A stretch of 22,152 nucleotides of DNA, from IMG/VR virus record IMGVR_UViG_3300012936_004285, positions 1 through 22,152 of that record. One strand, 5' to 3'. The position numbers and the translations under genes were made by a program. The stretch is from a virus. The notes under the pieces were generated by a model. It searched no databases and was not told the DNA's origin. It saw only the letters and a program-made list of their open reading frames with translations. Positions 15,236 through 21,468 of the stretch are shown in pieces. Each line of letters opens with the position of its first letter. Position 1 is the first letter of the stretch.

Positions 15236-15912
15236 CTTGATTTAATGTTTGGGAAGAGATATTTTTTAGCTATACTTTTGCCCTCTTTGTTGTCGCTAGG
15301 ATAGTGAGCGCCGCGAACAATCCTTGAGTGTTCTATTTTTTCAGCAATATCATACAACTCGTCTTTATGTTTTGGGTGCTTGTCTGCTAGGTAGTAAGCT
15401 AAAGTCCAAGCTTGAGCCGTGTGACCGCTTGGGTATGCTGGAGTATCGTCAGTCTCAGTTTTAATCGAGCTAACATCATAGCCAACTTTTGGGCCTAGTT
15501 GTTCTGGTCTTGGTCTGTTATACCTAACTTTTAACTTGAGAGTTATTATAGCTACATCCTTTACAATGTCCTCTAACATGTCTTTATCAAAGTCAAGATC
15601 ATTGTCTTTTAAGTATTTAACAAACATTTGTTTAGGTCTTTTGTCTGTTTGCTCTAATTCTTTCTTTGATAATTCTTTATTGTTTGTCATGGAATTGAGA
15701 ACTTTTTTAAGCTCGCCCTTAACAGCATCGCTATCGTTTGCTGGATATTTAGTTATCGGAATATCAGAAAGTTCAACGTCAATAACTTTTGTTTGTTGAG
15801 ATAGTCTCTTCTTGTGCTTATTATGCTTTAATTCACCATACTTAAGGTCTCTTATTTCTTGCTTTTTGTTTTCAATAAGAAATTTATTCCAACTTTCCAT
15901 AATGGCTTTCAT
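15232..15912 (-). CDS. Soluble PAP2-type acid phosphatase with a capsid-targeting-like N-terminus
   Basis: A 226-residue PAP2/vanadium-haloperoxidase-fold phosphatase. All three family motifs are present: K128-x6-R135-P, P161-S-G-H164, and S196-R197-x5-H203-x3-D207, where H203 is the expected phospho-acceptor. There are no transmembrane helices, so unlike lipid phosphatases it is soluble, and no secretion signal is seen. The N-terminus MKAIMESWNKFLIEN resembles the T4 capsid-targeting leader of internal proteins (MKTYQEFIAE, cut after the Glu by the prohead protease), with a possible cut after LIE. Residues 16-110 are Lys-rich and helical. The start is ATG at 15912, since the GTG at 15921 lies inside the Shine-Dalgarno sequence. 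The gene stands alone between a terminator and a promoter. The substrate is unknown. Confidence 0.85.
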   Translation of the reverse strand: MKAIMESWNKFLIENKKQEIRDLKYGELKHNKHKKRLSQQTKVIDVELSDIPITKYPANDSDAVKGELKKVLNSMTNNKELSKKELEQTDKRPKQMFVKYLKDNDLDFDKDMLEDIVKDVAIITLKLKVRYNRPRPEQLGPKVGYDVSSIKTETDDTPAYPSGHTAQAWTLAYYLADKHPKHKDELYDIAEKIEHSRIVRGAHYPSDNKEGKSIAKKYLFPNIKSS

Positions 15913-15920
15913 GTAAGGCA

Positions 15921-15926
15921 CCTCCT
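15921..15926 (-). promoter_or_regulatory. Strong ribosome binding site of the PAP2 phosphatase gene
   Basis: AGGAGG lies eight bases before the ATG at 15912-15910. The in-frame GTG at 15921-15919 overlaps this site and so cannot be the start. This matters because it places the leader-like MKAIMES sequence at the exact N-terminus. Confidence 0.8.
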
Positions 15927-15950
15927 AACAATATAATTATTAGCCAAGTA

Positions 15951-15984
15951 TAAAAAAAGGCACTCTAGATAGACTAGAGTGCCT
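15951..15984 (-). terminator. Rho-independent terminator after recA
   Basis: A perfect 11-bp stem (aggcactctag / ctagagtgcct, 15958-15968 with 15974-15984) with a 5-base loop. On the minus-strand transcript it is followed by seven T and then A. It begins about 26 bases after the recA stop codon and separates the recA unit from the phosphatase gene. Confidence 0.93.
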
Positions 15985-16009
15985 AAATGCCAAGGATAAG
16001 CGGGAGGAC

Positions 16010-17149
16010 TTATTCTTCCTTGACTGGCGGGTCTCCTGATTCCTCTGACTCATAAAAGTCAGCGGCGTTTCCTTCTCTATTACAGAATTTCATTATAACA
16101 TCTTCATCAATGATTTGTAAAACTCTTTTTCTAAAATTTTCATCTTTTAGTTCTTCGGTCCACCTTTTGCGCTGGAACTTCTTTTCTGTCCCATCCTCAA
16201 AAACAAGTGTGTACCAAGCGCCAGACTGCTTTAAGCTGTTTGAAATTTGAATTGCTTCAAACCAACTCTCTTCATCCTGGACACCGACTGTGTCGGTATT
16301 ACCCCAAAGAATTTTAAAGTTACAATGACGTCCTGCAGTGCCAAACCTTGACTTCTCAAGTTTGGCCTTCACCTCCGAACCAACTCGGAAGCCATTATCA
16401 TCCAATACAAAAGCCGCCTTTGCTTTTCTGCCTGTCAGCCAAATCCTCAAAGAGTATGCATAATGCATAGCTTTACCACCAGGTGTTACCCACGGTGTTA
16501 CCATAGCCTCTGATGGAGATCTTGTGATGTTAGTTTTTAGCTGGTTAAGGACTAAGAAAGTAGCCTGATTATTAGCGATTGGAACGGTCAGTTTTGACAT
16601 TCCCTTCGATAAAATCCTAGGCTTAACAGCCATTGAAGATTGTGGATTAAAGTCCCCTTCAACATCAGAGATAGATGGCGTCAAAGCCAAAGAATCCCAA
16701 ATAAAAAGCCACTTGTTATCTGTAGATAACAACTCTTCAATAGTTTCTAGTACAAACTCAACTGATTCTGCCTGGACATACATAAGCCTAGACAAGTCAC
16801 AGCCAGCTCTTTCTAGAAAGCCTGGATCAATAGCAGACTCGGAATCAAAATAGACAACATCAATGCCCATCTTTTGTGCATTACCAGCAATTTGTGCTGC
16901 CATAAAAGATTTGCCTGTTGCCTCAAGACCTGCAATCTCTACAACTTTACCAACAGGAATGCCTGCTAGTTTACCCTTGCAGATAATTGAATCTAACCAC
17001 CTGGAACCAGTTGGAATCCACTCCTTTACCTCAGTTGGGTTGTCCTCCTTAAGAGAGTGGGCAATCTCCCTGCCCGCTTTCTTATTAAGAAGTTTTCTTA
17101 TTTCGTCTACATTTAAAGACCCTGTTTTTGGTTTAACCATTTTAAGCAA
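16010..17149 (-). CDS. recA: RecA/UvsX-type recombinase
   Basis: Strand-exchange ATPase for recombination-dependent replication and repair. The 379 residues carry Walker A GLEATGKS (74-81), catalytic Glu in FDSESA (E104), Walker B WLFIWDSL with D152, and a DNA-binding loop region VLNQLKTNITRSPSE through VTPGGKAMHYAYS. The N-terminal segment KEWIPTGSRWLDSII matches the RecA/UvsX pattern for the strand before the core. The C-terminal tail is acidic (YESEESGDPPVKEE), as in many RecA proteins. The start is probably TTG at 17149, with GGAGG exactly six bases upstream; the ATG at 17140 would be 15 bases away. It overlaps the DUF262-type gene by 8 bp and ends at a strong terminator. Confidence 0.93.
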   Translation of the reverse strand: MLKMVKPKTGSLNVDEIRKLLNKKAGREIAHSLKEDNPTEVKEWIPTGSRWLDSIICKGKLAGIPVGKVVEIAGLEATGKSFMAAQIAGNAQKMGIDVVYFDSESAIDPGFLERAGCDLSRLMYVQAESVEFVLETIEELLSTDNKWLFIWDSLALTPSISDVEGDFNPQSSMAVKPRILSKGMSKLTVPIANNQATFLVLNQLKTNITRSPSEAMVTPWVTPGGKAMHYAYSLRIWLTGRKAKAAFVLDDNGFRVGSEVKAKLEKSRFGTAGRHCNFKILWGNTDTVGVQDEESWFEAIQISNSLKQSGAWYTLVFEDGTEKKFQRKRWTEELKDENFRKRVLQIIDEDVIMKFCNREGNAADFYESEESGDPPVKEE

Positions 17150-18464
17150 CTTTATCCTCCTTTATTTGATCAACTTCCTTCTTTGCCAAGAGTGAATTAA
17201 ACTTTGAACTAGATTTTAGTTTGTCAATAAGAGTCTCGCTTCGGCTAGCACGGTCCCCACTTTGATGAGGAAGTTGCGACTGTCTATGATAGAAGGCACT
17301 TTCACTAGGAGTTTGTCTATCATTTTTCAATGCCGACTTTACTTCTGCTGCAAACTTTGCTTGTGAGTCTGCGTAGAGGGAAATATCAGTGTTTACAACT
17401 AAATCATAAAGAACATCTTGGTCAAGAACCCTGCAATCTGAATCGTAAATGTGTGTGCATGCATGAAGCAGTGCCCAGCAGACTCTTGCAGGAATAATTT
17501 TATTGTTAAGTTTTCCCTCGTTTGAGATAACCAAGTCCTGTAGGGCGTACAATATACCCTCTACCCTTTCAAGCTCACTTGAAAGATAGGGAGAATTGTC
17601 CTCATCTTCGATGGAATACGCAGCCTTACCTCTATTATAAAAATAATCTAATTCACTTTTTCCCAAGGGTAATCCCACAGGTGTATTTAATTTGCCCTTA
17701 CTACTAGTAGTCTCGTCCTTAGTTTGTCTATATTCTCTAATTAGAGAAAGGGCAAACTTTGCCACTAGTTCATCATCAACCATTCTAGCAATGTGCTTTT
17801 TGGATACCAAATGCTTAAATAGGGGTGCAAAGTCGCTTGACATATCCCTCACCCACTCTGCGATTGCAGATTTAATTGCATTTCGCATTTCTTGAGCTGA
17901 TTGTTTAACTCCAGCATTTAAAGCAATATAAAGTTCTGATAGTTCGTCTACTGTTAAAGTGTTAAAGCGCGTAACTGTAGTTGCAGTCTGTTCCAAATTT
18001 AATTTAACAGACTCAGGAAAGTCTTTGTAGAATTTGTTTTTTATATATACATCTACACCTTCATTGTTACGAAGCCAACCAGTGAATGCAAACTCATTGT
18101 TATATAACTCTCTTAAGGTTACTAGTCTATTTTGAGCATCTATATTAATATAGTACTTGGCCCGATCATACATTTCTTGGTAGTAATGTTTTGAGTTAGT
18201 GCACTTTGTTGGAGAGCATGGATCTTCAAAATACTCCTTTGCTTCTCTAACTTGTGCAAAGACAAACTTAGATACAGCCCACCCCTTTGCAAAACTCTCT
18301 ACATACTCACATTTCTGCTTCTTTGACCACACCTCACGTCTTTGAAAACTGCGATCAACTTCTACATTATCTTCTGAAAACTTTTTCAGTAATGAACGCA
18401 ACCGATATTCGCTTTCTATTTTGTGCTCTTCTGCCAAAAGATGGCTATCAACTTGATTTTTCAC
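17142..18464 (-). CDS. DUF262/ParB-like domain protein of unknown function
   Basis: A 440-residue protein whose N-terminal 120 residues follow the DUF262 (ParB/sulfiredoxin-like) pattern: V.VDRSFQRREVWSKKQ (34-49), YVESFAKGWAVSKFVF (54-69), and YINIDAQNRLVTLREL (105-120). The usual family motif DGQQR is D109-A-Q-N-R113 here. Two cysteines (C83, C88) lie in an insertion between these motifs. The C-terminal 300 residues are helical and not recognised; there is no HNH (DUF1524) motif of the kind found in GmrSD-type nucleases. It sits directly upstream of recA with an 8-bp overlap, so a role in recombination or genome protection is plausible but unproven. The start is GTG at 18464 with AGGAGG eight bases upstream. 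Confidence 0.75.
   Translation of the reverse strand: MKNQVDSHLLAEEHKIESEYRLRSLLKKFSEDNVEVDRSFQRREVWSKKQKCEYVESFAKGWAVSKFVFAQVREAKEYFEDPCSPTKCTNSKHYYQEMYDRAKYYINIDAQNRLVTLRELYNNEFAFTGWLRNNEGVDVYIKNKFYKDFPESVKLNLEQTATTVTRFNTLTVDELSELYIALNAGVKQSAQEMRNAIKSAIAEWVRDMSSDFAPLFKHLVSKKHIARMVDDELVAKFALSLIREYRQTKDETTSSKGKLNTPVGLPLGKSELDYFYNRGKAAYSIEDEDNSPYLSSELERVEGILYALQDLVISNEGKLNNKIIPARVCWALLHACTHIYDSDCRVLDQDVLYDLVVNTDISLYADSQAKFAAEVKSALKNDRQTPSESAFYHRQSQLPHQSGDRASRSETLIDKLKSSSKFNSLLAKKEVDQIKEDKVA
17156..17160 (-). promoter_or_regulatory. Ribosome binding site supporting the TTG start of recA
   Basis: GGAGG lies six bases before TTG at 17149-17147, inside the end of the DUF262-type gene. The in-frame ATG at 17140 is 15 bases away, too far for normal initiation. 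The spacing equals that of the dnaE and dut TTG starts. Confidence 0.7.
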
Positions 18465-18493
18465 TATTTACTCCTCCTTTCTTTATGCGTAAG

Positions 18494-18530
18494 AGATTAA
18501 ACAATCCGCAACTTGCATACTGTTTAATCT
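18494..18530. other. Perfect 10-bp inverted repeat in the leader of the DUF262-recA unit
   Basis: agattaaaca (18494-18503) and tgtttaatct (18521-18530) are exact inverted copies with a 17-base spacer. The spacer itself contains the small palindrome gcaacttgc. The element lies between the ssb terminator and the ribosome site of the DUF262-type gene. It could be a DNA operator for a dimeric regulator or, in RNA, a stem-loop in the 5' leader. No convincing -35/-10 pair was found here. Confidence 0.6.
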
Positions 18531-18536
18531 ATAATG

Positions 18537-18566
18537 AAAAATAGGGGCACCTATAACCCGTGCCCC
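18537..18566 (-). terminator. Rho-independent terminator after ssb
   Basis: A GC-rich 7-bp stem (ggggcac 18544-18550 with gtgcccc 18560-18566) with a 9-base loop. On the minus transcript it is followed by TATTTTT. It lies 17 bases after the ssb stop codon, so ssb is transcribed as a short unit. Confidence 0.85.
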
Positions 18567-18582
18567 CCTGCGGTTTAATAAA

Positions 18583-19356
18583 TTATCCGTTTAAAAGATC
18601 GTTAAAAGCTGCTTCAACGGCATCGGTTCCTGTTCCGGTAACTGTTGTTTCACTTTTGGTACCACCAAATTTTTCAACCTGCTCGCCAGTATTGTCACCG
18701 TCTAGATACGCATCCAATAAACCCTGGACCTGTTCCGAGGTTTTTACCTCAAATAGAGTTTCAAAGTTTGGAATAGTTTCCAACAATTCTGCACATCGTT
18801 CATCGCCTCCAACTGCATCATCACACAACACCGTCTTTCTTGGGCGAGGACGAATGTCTGTTCTTGGAAAAGATGCACCAGCTGGCTTACCGTACATAAT
18901 TTTAAGATCATTACCATCGTCTGGATCAGTGATATCTCCATAGTCTGGATCCAGAACAATTGTTAGTAACTTCTCATATGCCTGCTTACCGTAGCCCCAA
19001 ACTCTTACACCTTCCGACTCTTCACCGCGAACGAGAACCGGTGAAAAAAAGCGCTGCTTTGCAAATAGTCCCTTGGCCATTTTTTTGCTTTCTTCTGTTC
19101 CCTCTTGCCACAACTTGGTTGCAAAGTTACAAACTGGACAATCATCTCCAAAGTTTTTCTTTGGACACATGAAGCCGCCTTGAGCCACATTATAGTGAAA
19201 CCACTTTTCCTTAAAGGGGTCGCCGTCTGCTGTTGGGACAATACGGATATTACTTTCCCCATCTTGTGGCTTCCAAAAATTTGTTCGATTAGTATCACCA
19301 GCTTTACCAGTAACATTGTTTAGTTTTTGTCGCATTCTATCTAAATCTAAAGCCAT
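18583..19356 (-). CDS. Single-stranded DNA-binding protein, T4 gp32 type
   Basis: Coats single-stranded DNA at forks and recombination sites. The 257 residues follow the gp32 layout: a short N-terminal cooperativity region (ALDLDRMRQKLNN), an OB-fold core containing a zinc site, and an acidic tail. Zinc ligands are H54, C64, C73 and C76 in FHYNVAQGGFMCPKK...DDCPVC, the same H-C-C-C order as gp32 with slightly shorter spacing. After a Gly/Thr-rich linker the tail ends DAVEAAFNDLLNG, which resembles the protein-docking tips of gp32 and bacterial SSB. AAAGGAG precedes the ATG. It has its own sigma70-type promoter, a leader hairpin and a terminator, as expected for a protein needed in large amounts. 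Confidence 0.9.
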   Translation of the reverse strand: MALDLDRMRQKLNNVTGKAGDTNRTNFWKPQDGESNIRIVPTADGDPFKEKWFHYNVAQGGFMCPKKNFGDDCPVCNFATKLWQEGTEESKKMAKGLFAKQRFFSPVLVRGEESEGVRVWGYGKQAYEKLLTIVLDPDYGDITDPDDGNDLKIMYGKPAGASFPRTDIRPRPRKTVLCDDAVGGDERCAELLETIPNFETLFEVKTSEQVQGLLDAYLDGDNTGEQVEKFGGTKSETTVTGTGTDAVEAAFNDLLNG

Positions 19357-19391
19357 TTCTATCTCCTTTTTTTGCTCTTTTGGCTAAAGCA

Positions 19392-19411
19392 GGTCGGCTA
19401 ATATCCCGACC
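19392..19411 (-). promoter_or_regulatory. Leader hairpin upstream of ssb
   Basis: ggtcgg (19392-19397) and ccgacc (19406-19411) form a 6-bp GC-rich stem with an 8-base loop in the minus-strand transcript. It begins within about 10 bases of the predicted transcription start and lies about 35 bases before the ssb ATG. An A-rich, probably unstructured stretch follows, up to the ribosome site. T4 gene 32 has a structured leader plus an unstructured A/U-rich tract through which gp32 represses its own translation; the layout here is similar, though I see no obvious pseudoknot partner. Confidence 0.5.
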
Positions 19412-19421
19412 AACTGTTAAT

Positions 19422-19450
19422 ACTATACTAAATGTTTTTTAATGTGTCAA
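19422..19450 (-). promoter_or_regulatory. Sigma70-type promoter of ssb
   Basis: On the minus strand TTGACA (19450-19445) is followed by a 17-base spacer and TATAGT (19427-19422). The -35 box is perfect, the spacer is ideal and the -10 box matches at 5 of 6 positions. It starts a few bases after the stop codon of the upstream gene and points into ssb. Confidence 0.85.
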
Positions 19451-19453
19451 GCA

Positions 19454-20290
19454 TTATCTTTGAATTTGTGAAGAATATTCTACAACAAACCCAAAATTGG
19501 TTTCATAGTCAGTTTCGTATATTGAATAACTAACTCCAACATTTTGGGTTTGTTTTTCTTTCAACTGATTTAGGATTTTTTTATGCAAACCTTTCTCGCT
19601 TTCAAGTGTTGATTTATTTATAGCATAATAGTATCTTTTTTCTTTTACTTCGTCAAGAGAAAAGAACATATTTTCTTGATTATTTTCCAACTCAAAAAAA
19701 CCAATGGTATGTATCCTAGAAGTTTCAGAAACGTCTGAGAACGTAGAACTGACCGGTTTAACGTGATTAAAATAGTTAATCATATGGAAGGCATCAGCTA
19801 CCGTTTTATTAAGTAAATTAAAGTGTTCTGATATGGAAACCTCTTGCAAAAACTCTTCGATAGTTTCGTTGGATACCAATAGAATATTTTTAAAAACTGC
19901 AGACCTAGCATACTCTTGAAGTACACCATATACTACTCTTTCTTGTAGCTTTTCCTTTTCACTCAAAAAAGAAACATCAGGCTTTATGTACAGAACAGAT
20001 ATACTGCACTTCTTAGAGAGGTACTCCAAGATAACCAAAGACGCAGCTGCAGCCCTTGAGCAGCCGCTAACCATAAAAAGAATGTCACCTTCAACTTTAG
20101 TAAGCTTACGCTTAAAATTTAAATTAACAGTTTCATAATCCTCTGGATTGTTGAGGGTTGGTATTTTTATAAAGTTATTTTGTTTTCTATCGCCTTTGTC
20201 ATTTATCTTATAAACCTTGTACTGTTCATAATTTTCAAAATGGCTTGCAAGGTTGCAGGCAGAGGTTCCTAGAGCTATTATTTTTTCCAT
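19454..20290 (-). CDS. Divergent FtsZ/tubulin-like protein (tentative)
   Basis: A 278-residue protein with an FtsZ/tubulin-like order of elements. Residues 3-16 (KIIALGTSACNLAS) resemble the first strand and Gly loop (xVIGVGGAGxNAV). Residues 67-94 (EGDILFMVSGC-SRAAAASLVILEYLSKK) match the strand and helix around the tubulin signature GGGTGTG, but the loop reads GCSRAAAAS. SVLYIKPDVSF then EKLQERVVYGVLQEY (98-127) resemble the following strand and helix. NILLVSNETIEEFL (135-148) resembles VIPNDRLL. NKTVADAFHMINYF (161-174) resembles the AF..AD..L helix. With the Gly signature altered, GTP hydrolysis is doubtful. It overlaps the family-A polymerase gene by 13 bp, with GAGG just before its ATG. 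The assignment is by eye; another Rossmann-like fold remains possible. Confidence 0.6.
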   Translation of the reverse strand: MEKIIALGTSACNLASHFENYEQYKVYKINDKGDRKQNNFIKIPTLNNPEDYETVNLNFKRKLTKVEGDILFMVSGCSRAAAASLVILEYLSKKCSISVLYIKPDVSFLSEKEKLQERVVYGVLQEYARSAVFKNILLVSNETIEEFLQEVSISEHFNLLNKTVADAFHMINYFNHVKPVSSTFSDVSETSRIHTIGFFELENNQENMFFSLDEVKEKRYYYAINKSTLESEKGLHKKILNQLKEKQTQNVGVSYSIYETDYETNFGFVVEYSSQIQR

Positions 20291-21468
20291 GATACCTCTT
20301 TCATGTCCAGCAAATTCTTACCCATCTTTACGTTCACTCTTGTCTTACCAAATCTAGTTTCTTCAAACATTTTAATTATAGATTTAGCAACCGATATATC
20401 TTCTGAAGAGTAATCTAAAATCAACGAGTCATGCATCATAAAAGCAATATTACTGTTTTTGTCTTTAAGAGTCAAGTTTATTTTTTGAGCTTGCTCTAAT
20501 AAAATATCATTAGAAAAAGACTGTAATATATAATTTACAGCGTGAAACTCATCACATTCTATGACTCTGCCATAAGGAGTAGTAATTTTCTCTCCGTCGT
20601 AAAACTTTGATTTTATACTATCTCTGTCATATTCTTTATTTAAAAGGTGATCGCTAGACTCCTGGTTATAGAGCCAGGCAAATACTCTTTTCTTTGCTTC
20701 ATCTCTGGTAATTGAATTATTAAAAACATTTCGACAGTTCCAATCGTGTATGTCTAAGTCTGGCTGTTCTCTATCTAATAAAAACAGCAGTGCTCTCAGT
20801 TCTGCACCGTTAACATCTATCTCTAGAAATAGATCGTTGTTTGGCACAACAAACTTGCGCAACTCTCTATCTAGATTTAAAATAGGAAAAGTCTTCTTTT
20901 TACAAGTTAGTCTTCCAGTCTTTGTACCAAAGATATCATAATCTATTCTCATAGTAAGTTTTTTAATCTTGCGAAAAAACCTATTTATCTTTGAAGGGCC
21001 AAGTGATCTTTTTAACTTTTTCATATCTAATTTGATGTTATTTTTTTTAATGTCTGAAACAAGTTTTGATGCACCAAGCAGATGATCGTAAATACTAGTC
21101 TTCTGATTGTTTTCTATAATATGTTTGGTTATGGTATTTTTAACCTGATAATAATCAATCAATATATGTTCTGGAATTATCTCGTACAAGCAATTTGTAT
21201 TGCAATCAACCTTGGCTGTTACCAGTGCCTTTTTGACTCTGTCCATTTTTCTATTTACTCTGTCCAGATCTTCTTTAAGATGCGGGGGGCATGCTTTATC
21301 TATAGTTTTAGCCTGAATTAGAAGTTGGGCTATGGTAGCTTTGTCTGAAACGTCATCAAAATATGACCAAGTACCTGAATATTCTAAATTTTCTGCTTCA
21401 AAAATCTGCCCACTATCAGAAACAAAAAGATTGCAGTCTCCCTTGTTGTCAATTTTTTGAATAATCAC
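20278..21468 (-). CDS. Compact family-A DNA polymerase (polymerase domain only)
   Basis: A 396-residue PolA-type polymerase with no exonuclease domain. Residues 1-130 are unassigned. The core has TGRLT (184-188), motif A as LEIDVNGAELRALL with catalytic D218 and E223, motif B as R255-x3-K259-x3-F263-x3-Y267, Q316 in the YILQSFSND segment, and motif C as MMHDSLILD with catalytic D347. These are the key residues of the fold, although motif C has HDS instead of the nearly universal HDE, and thumb and fingers are much reduced. Phe at the F762-equivalent site predicts discrimination against dideoxynucleotides. The start is GTG, sharing one base with the previous stop (TAGTG). Proofreading and primer removal would have to come from other genes, such as the exonuclease at 13274-14242. 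It coexists with DnaE. Confidence 0.85.
   Translation of the reverse strand: MIIQKIDNKGDCNLFVSDSGQIFEAENLEYSGTWSYFDDVSDKATIAQLLIQAKTIDKACPPHLKEDLDRVNRKMDRVKKALVTAKVDCNTNCLYEIIPEHILIDYYQVKNTITKHIIENNQKTSIYDHLLGASKLVSDIKKNNIKLDMKKLKRSLGPSKINRFFRKIKKLTMRIDYDIFGTKTGRLTCKKKTFPILNLDRELRKFVVPNNDLFLEIDVNGAELRALLFLLDREQPDLDIHDWNCRNVFNNSITRDEAKKRVFAWLYNQESSDHLLNKEYDRDSIKSKFYDGEKITTPYGRVIECDEFHAVNYILQSFSNDILLEQAQKINLTLKDKNSNIAFMMHDSLILDYSSEDISVAKSIIKMFEETRFGKTRVNVKMGKNLLDMKEVSWKK

Noticed and set aside
15921-15950. Promoter directly upstream of the phosphatase gene
   Set aside because: AT-rich words such as TATATT and TATACT are present, but no matching -35 box was found and the first would place the start site within the ribosome site. 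How this gene is transcribed remains open.
19440-19452. T4 middle-promoter MotA-like box (AATGCTTGA) at the ssb promoter
   Set aside because: The distance to the -10 box is about 19 bases instead of the 11-13 of T4 middle promoters, and the match is explained by overlap with the TTGACA -35 box.
19616-19623. T4-type late promoter word TATAAATA on the minus strand
   Set aside because: It lies inside the FtsZ/tubulin-like gene with no gene start nearby, and chance hits are expected in AT-rich DNA.
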